A DNA stretch of 44,364 nucleotides from Candidatus Treponema caballi (GTDB lineage Bacteria; Spirochaetota; Spirochaetia; Treponematales; Treponemataceae). Made by a program: the position numbers and the translations under genes. Positions 1 through 8,215 of this stretch are shown in pieces. The DNA lies in assembly GCA_018066285.1 (NCBI GenBank), contig JAGHRS010000028.1:1-44364 (forward strand), in the 5' to 3' direction. How positions within the stretch are numbered: position 1 is the stretch's first letter; each line of letters opens with the position of its first letter. The notes beneath the pieces were generated by a model that was not told the origin of the DNA, did no database searches, and saw only the letters and a program-made list of their open reading frames with translations.

Positions 1-1
1 G

Positions 2-1060
2 CATTATGTAGATCCTGTTATTAAAGATTTAATACGTGTACCACAGCCTGAAGACAGAGGTGGGTATATTCGTCTTGATCAGAATGAGAATCCGGATGGT
101 GTTCCAAAGTGGCTTTTTAAAAAAGCAATGAAACGGGTTACGCCTTCATATCTTTCAATTTATCCTGAAGAAATTCGTTTTACAACAAAATATGCCAGAT
201 TACTTGGGCTGGAATATGATAATGTAACACTGACAGATGGTTCCGTAGTTGGTATGGGGTACGTTATTAAGGTATTCGGAGAACCTGGAAAGACTCTTCT
301 TTGTGTTACTCCCTCGTTTGGAATGTATAAAGTATATGCAGAAATGAGCCATATGAATACTGAATTCGTACATTATGAAAGTGACTATTCTTTTGATATA
401 AACAAAATTATTGAAAAAATAGATAATACTACTGGTATTATTTCTCTTGTTAATCCAGGAATGCCAATAGGAAATGTTTATGAACAGGATGAGATTATTC
501 AAGTTGTTGAAAAGGCAAAGTCTGTAAATGCCATTGTTATTATTGATGAAGCCTATCATTATTTTTATGAAAAAGGCTCTCTAGATTTAATAAAGAAATA
601 CGACAATGTTGTAATTTTGAGAACTTTTTCGAAATTCCTTTCAATGCCAGGTTTACGTATGGGTGCTGTTATTTCCACAAAACAGAATATTCAGTATGTT
701 TCTAATATAAAACCGCATTACACAGTGAATACTGTTGCGTTGGCTTTTGGAGATGCAATAGTTGATAACTTTGACAGAGTTTATAACGAACTTCAAAAGA
801 AATACAAAAACGGTAAAAAATATCTTTTGAATGCGCTTGCTTCGAATGGTTATAGTTTTCTTCCAACAGAAGGATGTTTCGTTTGTGTTACCCCCCGTGT
901 TAAGACTCCAGAAGAAATTACGGAAGAACTTAAAAAACGGAATATTCTGATTCTGTGTGGAAAAGGTGATAGTGCTGGTTTCCTTCGTGTGACAATATGG
1001 GCTGAAAAATACATGAAGATTTTTATGAAAGCACTTTTAGAAATTGATAGGGAAAACTGA
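2..1060 (+). CDS. HisC-like class I/II aminotransferase, 5' end outside window
   Basis: PLP-dependent aminotransferase of the histidinol-phosphate aminotransferase type. The reading frame is open from base 2 and the codons before the first internal ATG (128) already encode the family's N-terminal LDQNENP motif, so the true start lies upstream of the window. Visible motifs are NPGMPIG (variant of NPNNPTG), DEAYHYF (PLP-binding Asp/Tyr) and RTFSKFLSMPGLRMG with the Schiff-base lysine. It sits 11 bases before a TarI/IspD-like cytidylyltransferase, a pairing that suggests synthesis of a nucleotide-activated amino-polyol or phosphonate for a surface polymer rather than histidine; that is inference from context. 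Both genes are clearly more AT-rich than the rest of the window. Confidence 0.85.
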   Translation, partial: HYVDPVIKDLIRVPQPEDRGGYIRLDQNENPDGVPKWLFKKAMKRVTPSYLSIYPEEIRFTTKYARLLGLEYDNVTLTDGSVVGMGYVIKVFGEPGKTLLCVTPSFGMYKVYAEMSHMNTEFVHYESDYSFDINKIIEKIDNTTGIISLVNPGMPIGNVYEQDEIIQVVEKAKSVNAIVIIDEAYHYFYEKGSLDLIKKYDNVVILRTFSKFLSMPGLRMGAVISTKQNIQYVSNIKPHYTVNTVALAFGDAIVDNFDRVYNELQKKYKNGKKYLLNALASNGYSFLPTEGCFVCVTPRVKTPEEITEELKKRNILILCGKGDSAGFLRVTIWAEKYMKIFMKALLEIDREN

Positions 1061-1071
1061 TTTATACAACA

Positions 1072-1785
1072 ATGGAAAATATAGCTATCATTTTAGCAGG
1101 CGGTGTAGGATCTCGTATTGGTGGTCCTATGCCAAAACAGTTTTTGTCGTTGAATGATAAACCTGTTATCGTCCATACATTAGAAAACTTTCAGAAGAAC
1201 AAACTGATAACTGGAATTGTTATTGTTTGTGTTAAGGATTGGATTCCACATCTAAAACAAATTATTGAAGAGTATAAAATTTCAAAGGTGAATAATATTG
1301 TTGAAGGTGGAGATACTGGACATGATTCAACAAGGAATGGTTTGTTTTCACTAAAAGGTATTCTTTCTGATAATGATTTTGTCATAATTCATGATGCAGC
1401 ACGCCCAATTCTTCCTCAAGCGGCAATAGATAACATGCTTTCCGTTGCACATGAAAAAGGAAATGCTTCTCTTGCAATTCCATGTTATGAAACAATGATC
1501 TTTACTGATGATGGAAAAAGCGGAGCACAACAACTTGATAGAAATTGTGTTATGCGTATACAAACTCCGCAGGCCTATAATTTCAAGGAAATTTGTTCTC
1601 TTTATGAAAAGGCTGAGCAGGAAGGAAAGCATGATTTTGTTTATGCAGATATTGTATATATACATTATGGAAAAACCGTGTATTTTACAAAGGGGTTTAC
1701 CAATAATATCAAGATAACTCGTAAGGAAGACATTCCTTTATGTAAAGCTCTCATGAGTTTTACAGAAGAAGAACTGTATTATTAA
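1072..1785 (+). CDS. TarI/IspD-family cytidylyltransferase
   Basis: 237-residue nucleotidyltransferase that would join CTP to a sugar- or polyol-phosphate. The N-terminus carries the family's LAGGVGSRIGGPMPKQF nucleotide-binding loop; DAARPILP near residue 108 and QTPQAYNF near residue 163 are the other IspD/TarI signatures. IspD itself (MEP isoprenoid pathway) and TarI (ribitol-5-phosphate cytidylyltransferase) cannot be told apart safely by eye. The neighbouring aminotransferase and the TagF-like transferase further along favour a polymer role, giving a CDP-activated polyol. It is probably cotranscribed with the aminotransferase. Low GC matches the upstream gene and ends abruptly after this gene. 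Confidence 0.8.
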   Translation: MENIAIILAGGVGSRIGGPMPKQFLSLNDKPVIVHTLENFQKNKLITGIVIVCVKDWIPHLKQIIEEYKISKVNNIVEGGDTGHDSTRNGLFSLKGILSDNDFVIIHDAARPILPQAAIDNMLSVAHEKGNASLAIPCYETMIFTDDGKSGAQQLDRNCVMRIQTPQAYNFKEICSLYEKAEQEGKHDFVYADIVYIHYGKTVYFTKGFTNNIKITRKEDIPLCKALMSFTEEELYY

Positions 1786-1858
1786 GATTTGAGAGGGACA
1801 ACGCAATCTGGATTTCAGCCAACTATACAAAGTGCTAACCTTTCGGTAGAATAAGGAT

Positions 1859-3316
1859 ATGCTCTTAAAGTTGGCATTCCGCAATATCTTCACCCGTAAA
1901 TCCTCGTACGTGATAATTCTTTTCATCACATTTGCGGTCATGCTTTTCTGTGTGGCAAATGCCGTGTTTGACAGTACAGAGCAGGGCGTTGAGAGCTGTT
2001 TTACATCAGGTTTTACTGGTGATGTGTTTATCCGTCCGACCGGAAATAGTCAGGTAAGTCTTTTTGGCGATGATACCCCTGTTACCGGCGAGCTTTCCCG
2101 GCTTGAATGTGTTGTCCCTTATGCAGACATTGTTTCGTATCTGTCTGAGAATAATCTGGTGAAGGGCTTTACGGGGCAGGTAACCTGTACTGCTTACATG
2201 CAGAGTGATTACACGAGCGGACCTTTGTACATTTTTGGTGTGAACCTTTCAGAATATGCAGACCTTATGCCATCACTCCGCTTTGTTGAAGGGGATGCTG
2301 CTCTTCCCGGAGAGAAGGGTATGCTTATCTGTGCTGACCTTGCAGAGCAGTTTTCTGTTTCTGTAGGGGATACGCTGCAGTTTACAGTAAAAGAAGGTCC
2401 TTCTGCCAGAATCAGGGCGGCGCCTGTAACTGGCATAATTGAATACGAAACTCCAAACGACATTTTTTCTCGTTTTGTGCTTGTAGACACCGATACCGCA
2501 CATTCGCTTATCGGTATGAGTAATGCAGCCGGCACGCCTGTTGATATTGCAGAAGAAGACGAAAATCTTTTTACTGACGAACTTGATTTTGACTTTGACA
2601 GCCTGTTCGATGACGCCTTTGATACTGAAGCCGTCTGGGTTGATATAGCAGATGACGCCGATGAAACGTCTGTTGATGATGCAACTGGGTCACTGTCTGA
2701 CGGAACGCTTTCGGCAGAGCCAGTTACAGGTTCCTGGAACTTCCTTATGGTCCGCCTTAACGAAGGGTTTTCTTCTAAAAAAGCAATCCGTAAGCTTAAC
2801 AGAACATTCAGGAAAAACGGATGGCCAGTGGAGGCCGTCACCTGGCGTCATGCGGCAGGAAGCACTGCCATGTACCTGTACTGGATGCGGCTTATCTTTA
2901 ACATTGGTATCATTATCGTACTTGCCGCTGGTTTCATCATCATCAATAACACGCTTGTCATAAGTGTGCTTGACCGTACCCGCGAGTTCGGTACCATGCG
3001 TGCGGTGGGAGCCGGTAAACGGTATATCAGCCTTCAGTGCATGATAGAAACCTTCATGCTGACCATTTCAGGCGGAATTTTGGGTACTGTGCTTGGTATC
3101 TGGTTCGCTTCGTATATTACAAAACTTCATATCACATTTACGAACTCATTTCTTATCCAGCTTTTCGGTTCAGAAGCTCTTTCTGTAACGGTAACGCCGC
3201 ATAACCTTCTTACCATGGCAGGCATATCTGTACTTCTGGGCCTTGTCGGCTGGATATATCCTGTTCTTACTGCGTTACGGGTTACTCCTGTGAAGGCTAT
3301 GTCGGGGTCAAAATGA
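1859..3316 (+). CDS. FtsX/MacB-type ABC transporter permease 1
   Basis: 485-residue inner-membrane permease of the LolC/MacB/FtsX class. It has one membrane segment near residues 17-37, a large periplasmic domain, then three membrane segments at roughly 343-363, 392-414 and 450-472. The cytoplasmic loop TREFGTMRAVGAGKR is the usual FtsX-type coupling region for the ATPase. Residues about 228-275 form a very acidic stretch rich in Asp within the periplasmic domain. The start ATG follows AAGGAT. Its stop overlaps the next permease by 4 bases (ATGA), so the two are translationally coupled and probably form a heterodimer. The substrate is unknown; lipoprotein or glycolipid extraction is plausible given the LolA-like neighbour. 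Confidence 0.88.
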   Translation: MLLKLAFRNIFTRKSSYVIILFITFAVMLFCVANAVFDSTEQGVESCFTSGFTGDVFIRPTGNSQVSLFGDDTPVTGELSRLECVVPYADIVSYLSENNLVKGFTGQVTCTAYMQSDYTSGPLYIFGVNLSEYADLMPSLRFVEGDAALPGEKGMLICADLAEQFSVSVGDTLQFTVKEGPSARIRAAPVTGIIEYETPNDIFSRFVLVDTDTAHSLIGMSNAAGTPVDIAEEDENLFTDELDFDFDSLFDDAFDTEAVWVDIADDADETSVDDATGSLSDGTLSAEPVTGSWNFLMVRLNEGFSSKKAIRKLNRTFRKNGWPVEAVTWRHAAGSTAMYLYWMRLIFNIGIIIVLAAGFIIINNTLVISVLDRTREFGTMRAVGAGKRYISLQCMIETFMLTISGGILGTVLGIWFASYITKLHITFTNSFLIQLFGSEALSVTVTPHNLLTMAGISVLLGLVGWIYPVLTALRVTPVKAMSGSK

Positions 3317-4590
3317 AAGATACGCTTAAGATGGGACTCCGCTCCCTTGTTTACAGAAGAAAGCAGTATACGTCACTCATGCTTGTCTGTATGTTCGGTA
3401 TAGGCATTTCCCTGTTCTGCCTGTTCCTGGTAGATGGCATGCTTGAGTCATTACAGAACAAGGCGCGCATTTATTATGGCGGGGACTATCTGTTTCAGGG
3501 TGGTGACTGGAATTATGACCAGCTTGAACCTGAAGATAATCTGGAAGTATTAAAAAATACCTTTCCCGGAGAATCCATTTTCTCAAAACGTTTTCATTTT
3601 GATGCCGCCAATTCTGCTTTCTATTACGAAGGTGTCGGTGTACGCATGCGTGTCATTCAGGGAATTGACTTTACAGCTGAAAAAGACCTTTTTGCAACAC
3701 TGAACTACCGGGAGGGAAGTGCTGCTGATATGGCTGGCTCAGATGGCATTCTTCTTTCGGCACCTATTGCGGATATGCTTGAAGTGCATGCCGGAGATGA
3801 AATAACGTTTATGCTTTACACGAATAATTGGGCTGTAAACACAGTCTCTCTCGTCGTCAAAGGCATTTTCCAGGATTCATCTCTTTTCGGTATGTACACC
3901 GCCTACATGGATATAGATTGTCTGAAAGCGGCGTACGGTTATCCATCCAACTGGTGCAACCGCATCTGCATTACCGTTCCGTCTGATGAAGACATGGGGG
4001 CTGACTATTATCAGGCTGAGCTTGAAAAATACTTCACCATGTACCCACAGGTAGATGACAAGCAGCTGTTCTATGACCACCGCGCAGAACTTGAGTTCCC
4101 CAACTATGCGCTCATAAAGCTTTCTGCAAACCTGCAGGATGTTCAGATTCTTATAGATGCCATGAAGCTTATCTCGTCTCTTGTAATCCTCATCCTTGTG
4201 ATTATCATTGTGGCTGGCGTTTCAAGCTCGTTCCGCGTCATCGCCATGAAGCGCATAAATGAAATCGGCATTTACAAGGCAATCGGCATGAAACGGCAGG
4301 GCGTTCTTTCAATGCTGCTTACTGAATCGTCGCTGCTGGTTACATCAGGATGCATTGCGGGGTTCCTGTTCAGTCTTCTGTTAAGCGGTATCATCCGCAT
4401 TTTCAACTTCTCTTTCATTCCCGCTTTTGACATCTTCCTGAACAACGGTTCTCTTAAGCCGATTGTCAACGGATGGTATGTGCTCATTCTTTCTGCAGCT
4501 GTTATTGTAACGACGCTTGTTGCTGTGTTGTTTTCTGTGCGTAAATCTGTTACAGTAACACCTTGTGAAGCTTTATCAGTGAATGAATAA
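3313..4590 (+). CDS. FtsX/MacB-type ABC transporter permease 2
   Basis: 425-residue partner permease. Its topology is the same: an N-terminal membrane segment near residues 20-42, a periplasmic domain, and three C-terminal segments at roughly 287-310, 340-362 and 388-410. The loop MKRINEIGIYKAIGMKRQGVL after the second segment resembles the FtsX coupling helix (written here only as MKRINEIGIYKAIG). Overlap with permease 1 and a 20-base gap to the LolA-like gene indicate one operon. The matching ATPase is probably the convergent LolD-like gene ending at 6531. The module resembles LolCDE in composition, but no function beyond envelope export can be assigned. Confidence 0.87.
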   Translation: MKDTLKMGLRSLVYRRKQYTSLMLVCMFGIGISLFCLFLVDGMLESLQNKARIYYGGDYLFQGGDWNYDQLEPEDNLEVLKNTFPGESIFSKRFHFDAANSAFYYEGVGVRMRVIQGIDFTAEKDLFATLNYREGSAADMAGSDGILLSAPIADMLEVHAGDEITFMLYTNNWAVNTVSLVVKGIFQDSSLFGMYTAYMDIDCLKAAYGYPSNWCNRICITVPSDEDMGADYYQAELEKYFTMYPQVDDKQLFYDHRAELEFPNYALIKLSANLQDVQILIDAMKLISSLVILILVIIIVAGVSSSFRVIAMKRINEIGIYKAIGMKRQGVLSMLLTESSLLVTSGCIAGFLFSLLLSGIIRIFNFSFIPAFDIFLNNGSLKPIVNGWYVLILSAAVIVTTLVAVLFSVRKSVTVTPCEALSVNE

Positions 4591-4610
4591 GATTTTGGAG
4601 CTTAGAAATA

Positions 4611-5402
4611 ATGAAACGTATTGTTAGTTTCTTCTTAATTATATTTTCAGTCTGCAGCCTGTTTGCATTAAGTCAGACAGAGTATGAGGCTCTTCTTAAA
4701 AAGGCTGAAGACAATACAGCATTTTATGGCCTTGATTTCAGCGGAAATTACACCATCGTCCAGGACAGACCAGGAGAAGGTAAGACGCTGACAGAAGCAA
4801 TCCTGTACCGTCGCGACACTGAAGGTAAGTGGACTATTCTTGTAACAGGCCCCGCAAGCGAAAAAGGTAAGGGCTATCTTCTGTATGACGACAGCATCTG
4901 GTTCTATGATCCTGCTGATGACCGTTTCACGTTTACCAATGCCAAAGATAAGTTTCAGAATTCAAATGCGACAAACTCGGACTTTGCTCCTCAGAAATAC
5001 TATTCGGGCTATACCATTGAAAGTACAGAAGACGTAATGCTCAGTAAACTTGATTGTGTTCTTTATACGCTTAAGGCAAAAAGCGGTGCTGATGTTGATT
5101 ATCCGATGCTGAAACTCTGGGTTACCAAGAACGACGGCCTTGTAAGAAAGAAGGAAGACTATTCATTGAGCGGTCAGAAGCTCCGGACGACGGCAGTTCC
5201 TTCTTATCAGATGGTGAAATCGGGTAGTGCAACCTATGCGGTTCCTGTAAGCATGCTTATTCAGGATAATCTTCGCGGTAAAAAAATCAGCGGATCCGTA
5301 CAATATGAAAAGACTCAGATTACCATAAAGAATGTATCATTTACGGCAGTAAGTGATGCAGTCTACACCAAGAGTTACCTTCAGATGATGGGAAGCAGAT
5401 GA
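4611..5402 (+). CDS. LolA-like outer-membrane lipoprotein-sorting family protein
   Basis: 263-residue periplasmic protein with a signal peptide (about residues 1-20, cleavage after SLFA). The rest resembles the 'outer membrane lipoprotein-sorting protein' family (LolA-like half-barrel fold): alternating strands with patterns such as YLLYDDSIWFYDP, LKLWVTKNDGLVRK and a Lys-rich end. Proteins of this family are commonly encoded beside FtsX- or RND-type transporters and carry a hydrophobic ligand across the periplasm. GGAG lies 10 bases before the ATG. It overlaps the next gene by 4 bases. Ligand and partner are not shown by the sequence; assignment rests on fold-type resemblance and on the neighbours. 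Confidence 0.72.
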   Translation: MKRIVSFFLIIFSVCSLFALSQTEYEALLKKAEDNTAFYGLDFSGNYTIVQDRPGEGKTLTEAILYRRDTEGKWTILVTGPASEKGKGYLLYDDSIWFYDPADDRFTFTNAKDKFQNSNATNSDFAPQKYYSGYTIESTEDVMLSKLDCVLYTLKAKSGADVDYPMLKLWVTKNDGLVRKKEDYSLSGQKLRTTAVPSYQMVKSGSATYAVPVSMLIQDNLRGKKISGSVQYEKTQITIKNVSFTAVSDAVYTKSYLQMMGSR

Positions 5403-6526
5403 TGAAGAGAACTCTTGCCTGTTTTTTGATTCTTGCCCTAATCAGCTTCGTTTTTGCAGAGGAAGAAATAGATGAATTTGACCTCCTTTTTGAAGAGGCA
5501 GTAGAAGACATAGTAGTTGAGGAAGCTCCTGTTCCTGTCGTTGAAGAAACTGTATCTGCGTCTTCTGCTTCAAACTCTGTTCCTCAAATCATATCCTTTT
5601 CAGGCAGTTTTTCTGGCAATGCCGGTGGTATGGGAACGTGGGAAAAAGGGGATCTTGGCGGTGGCGGAGTCCTGACTTTTGACAACACGCTCTACATGAC
5701 GGCAAAACCTGCATCAGACTTTATTATTCATGCATCAATCAATACAACTGAAAGCAATCTCGATCTGAACCTTATATCCTTTTATTTTGATTATCTTTGG
5801 AAAAGCCTGTATGTTTCAGCAGGTAAAAAAACTCTTTCCTGGGGTAATATCCGTATGTTCAGTACAGATACATACGGAACAGTCAAGACAAATCTTCTTT
5901 CTGATTTTGGCCCCCTCGTTGGTGAACTGCAGTTCCCGTTCCTTGGCAGCTGGACGATTGCGGGAAGTGGAACAATCTATACGGATCATCTTGATTTTCA
6001 CAGCATGAAATATGCTGCTTCTTATGAAAATGTATTTCAGAATACGAATACCACCCTGTATGGAACTTATACAGAAGGAAGTGAAGCGGCGGCTCTTGAA
6101 TTGAAGCGTACTATTGGCGGTTTTGACTTTTATGGTCAGGCAATTGGACGTTTCTCTGATGTAGCGTTTGCTGAGGCAGTGGGAACCGCCGGTTTTTACC
6201 GTTTATGGGAAACAGACGGCCCTGATTATGGTATAAATGTTGAATATCAGTTTGTTTATGAAAAATTTCAGGATAATCCGGAAATTCATAAAATCGCACT
6301 TGAGACAGGCATAAAGCAGATGGGAAAGCACAGAAATCTGAAGCTTGGTACTCAGTGGGGACACAATTTCACTGATGGAACAGGATTTGCCAATATAGCT
6401 TTCCTTATTGGAGACATTTTCCCTCATGCAAACTGGACGAATGTTCTTAATGTTACTTATGACAGGGGATTTACAAATCCGGAAGTAAAACTTGGCCTTG
6501 TCGTTTCTTTGAGTATTGATTACTGA
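5399..6526 (+). CDS. predicted outer-membrane beta-barrel protein
   Basis: 375-residue exported protein. It has a signal peptide (MMKRTLACFLILALISFVFA), then an acidic, Glu/Val/Pro-rich linker (about residues 21-55), then about 300 residues of alternating polar/aromatic strands (for example LYVSAGKKTLSWGNIRMF and LKLGTQWGHNF) ending in an aromatic residue (SIDY), as in outer-membrane barrels. The SAGKKTLSWG segment resembles DUF1302-type barrels, though that link is uncertain. It is translationally coupled to the LolA-like gene, so it may be the outer-membrane acceptor or exit point of this ABC module. It converges on the ATPase gene with only 4 bases between the stops. Confidence 0.65.
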   Translation: MMKRTLACFLILALISFVFAEEEIDEFDLLFEEAVEDIVVEEAPVPVVEETVSASSASNSVPQIISFSGSFSGNAGGMGTWEKGDLGGGGVLTFDNTLYMTAKPASDFIIHASINTTESNLDLNLISFYFDYLWKSLYVSAGKKTLSWGNIRMFSTDTYGTVKTNLLSDFGPLVGELQFPFLGSWTIAGSGTIYTDHLDFHSMKYAASYENVFQNTNTTLYGTYTEGSEAAALELKRTIGGFDFYGQAIGRFSDVAFAEAVGTAGFYRLWETDGPDYGINVEYQFVYEKFQDNPEIHKIALETGIKQMGKHRNLKLGTQWGHNFTDGTGFANIAFLIGDIFPHANWTNVLNVTYDRGFTNPEVKLGLVVSLSIDY

Positions 6527-6530
6527 TCGG

Positions 6531-7256
6531 TTAATCCAGTACGCGTCCGTCAGAAATGTGAATGACGCGGCTTGCCATGTTCACAATCTTCTGGTCGTGC
6601 GTCGAGAATACAAACGTTGTCTTCAACTCTCTGTTGAGTTTCTGCATTAATTCAAGAATCTGGTCACCATTCTTACTGTCAAGGTTTGCTGTAGGCTCAT
6701 CTGCGAGAATTACCGGACACTTTGTAACGAGGGCTCGTGCAATGGCAACCCGCTGTCTCTGGCCACCAGAAAGTTCAGATGGCTTATGCTTTTTCCATTC
6801 AGTTAATCCGACTGTTTCAATAAGGAAATCAAGCCATTCGGACCGCTCTTTCCTGTTCATATTGTCTGCAGCGGGAGAGTCACCGAGGGTAAGGGGCATT
6901 TCAACATTTTCATATACATTAAGGACCGGAACGAGATTGAATGTCTGAAACACAAAGCCGATGAGATTTCGGCGTAAATCGGTCAGACGTGAATCAAGAC
7001 CCAGCGGAATGTGTTTCATTTTAGGAAGGTCTATACCCTTGTAGATATCAAGACCGTTAAGAATGACAGTACCGTCAGTCGGTACATCTATAAGGCCGAT
7101 TATGTTGAGAAGTGTAGACTTCCCTGAACCGGAAGGTCCTGAGATGGCTGCAAACTCACCCTGCTCAATAGAAAAGGAAGCCTGGTCGACAGCTTTTACC
7201 TGTACGCTGTCAAGCTGATATATCTTACTGACATTTTTAAGTTCGATTAACGGCAT
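6531..7256 (-). CDS. LolD/MacB-type ABC transporter ATP-binding protein
   Basis: 241-residue ATPase. Walker A is GPSGSGKST (residues 40-48), the signature is LSGGQRQRVA, Walker B is VILADEPTANLDS, and the switch histidine is in FSTHDQ. The length and the N-terminal IELKNVSKIYQ are typical of the LolD/MacB/FtsE group, whose partners are FtsX-type permeases. The two FtsX-type permeases upstream on the other strand lack an ATPase of their own, so this is the likely partner although transcribed convergently. No ribosome-binding site is evident before the ATG. A TATATT element lies 7 bases upstream of the ATG, next to an 11-bp palindrome, so the mRNA could be leaderless. Confidence 0.9.
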   Translation of the reverse strand: MPLIELKNVSKIYQLDSVQVKAVDQASFSIEQGEFAAISGPSGSGKSTLLNIIGLIDVPTDGTVILNGLDIYKGIDLPKMKHIPLGLDSRLTDLRRNLIGFVFQTFNLVPVLNVYENVEMPLTLGDSPAADNMNRKERSEWLDFLIETVGLTEWKKHKPSELSGGQRQRVAIARALVTKCPVILADEPTANLDSKNGDQILELMQKLNRELKTTFVFSTHDQKIVNMASRVIHISDGRVLD

Positions 7257-7265
7257 AGTTAAAAA

Positions 7266-7294
7266 TATATACTAAACGCGATTTTTAGTATATA
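7266..7294. promoter_or_regulatory. perfect 11-bp inverted repeat between divergent genes
   Basis: TATATACTAAA (7266-7276) and its reverse complement TTTAGTATATA (7284-7294) are separated by 7 bases. It lies 10 bases before the start of the LolD-like ATPase and about 40 bases before the wzz-like gene. Each arm contains -10-like hexamers (TATACT/TATATT). It may be an operator or a symmetric divergent promoter; a hairpin is also possible but no T-tract follows. Confidence 0.45.
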
Positions 7295-7333
7295 CTGATA
7301 CCATTAACACTTGATTATAAAAGGATTTGAGAT

Positions 7334-8215
7334 ATGAGTGACACACTTGAAACAAAAACTGACAGAAATCATGAGGATGACGAAATTTCTCTCCTTGATC
7401 TGTGCGCGGTTATGGTCCGATACAGAAAATTAATCGTTATTGGAACGCTTGTTGTTACTGTTCTTGCTGGACTCTGGCTTTTTGTCGTACCCAAAGTTTT
7501 TCCTGACCTGTCAAATGAAAAGGCAGAAATAACCTATACAATCAACACAGTAGCTTTTCCTCTTCGTATTTCTGAAAAACTGCCGGATAAAAAAATCACT
7601 CCGTTGTATCTTGCTTCTGACCAGATGGGTAGACTCTCATTTCTGGTAAAAGAGTTCAAGAAATATACTGTTTTTTATGATGACAGTATGTCAGAATTTG
7701 ATTTCAACAGTTCAGTTCAGCAGATTGTCTCAAGGAAAGATTTCGAAGTTAAGAAATTTGAAATTGGAACAAGTTTTGATGTCAAAATGAATATTGAGCT
7801 TGCTAAACTTGATGAAGCAACAGAAATGATACAGACAATCGTTTCTGATATTGATGCAACCATTCAGGAATATTACATGCCTGTGCTTGAAACAATGAGG
7901 AAAAATGCAGAGACATCAATAGAAAGATCACGTGGCTATGCTTCAAGTTCAGACATGTCTGCCGTTCAGGAATCACAGGACCTATATGTTGAAGTCAATA
8001 CTTTCCTTTCTGGTTTTTCGAGCTTCCTTACACTTGATGCCAATCCGTTTGTTATTCCTGCATCTAAAGGTCGTGTAAAAAAACTTGTCATAGTCTTTAT
8101 TGCAGCTCTTTTTGCATTCATATGTGCTGCATTCTGCAGGAATGCTGTTGAGAACATAAAGAAAGATCCTGAAGCAAGCAAACTGATATCTGATGCATGG
8201 AAGGCGGGAAAATAA
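7334..8215 (+). CDS. Wzz-like polysaccharide chain-length determinant protein
   Basis: 293-residue inner-membrane protein with the polysaccharide co-polymerase layout: a cytoplasmic N-terminus (DDEISLLDLCAVMVRYRK, typical Wzz entry), a first membrane segment near residues 34-54, a long periplasmic region, and a second membrane segment near 252-270 followed by a short tail. There is no fused tyrosine kinase domain. It would set the length of a Wzx/Wzy-type surface polymer. AAGGATTTGAG provides a ribosome-binding site before the ATG. It heads a plus-strand operon with the dTDP-rhamnose genes, which supports a polysaccharide role. No wzx or wzy flippase/polymerase is present in the window. Confidence 0.8.
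   Translation: MSDTLETKTDRNHEDDEISLLDLCAVMVRYRKLIVIGTLVVTVLAGLWLFVVPKVFPDLSNEKAEITYTINTVAFPLRISEKLPDKKITPLYLASDQMGRLSFLVKEFKKYTVFYDDSMSEFDFNSSVQQIVSRKDFEVKKFEIGTSFDVKMNIELAKLDEATEMIQTIVSDIDATIQEYYMPVLETMRKNAETSIERSRGYASSSDMSAVQESQDLYVEVNTFLSGFSSFLTLDANPFVIPASKGRVKKLVIVFIAALFAFICAAFCRNAVENIKKDPEASKLISDAWKAGK

Noticed and set aside
1072-1785. Assignment as ispD of the MEP isoprenoid pathway
   Set aside because: Not excluded, but the polymer-type neighbours and the absence of ispF nearby make a TarI-like role at least as likely, so no symbol was given.
2209-2841. Long minus-strand open frame of 210 codons inside permease 1
   Set aside because: It is the shadow of a well-supported FtsX-type gene; it is Ser-rich and low in complexity, as expected for antisense of Asp/Glu codons.
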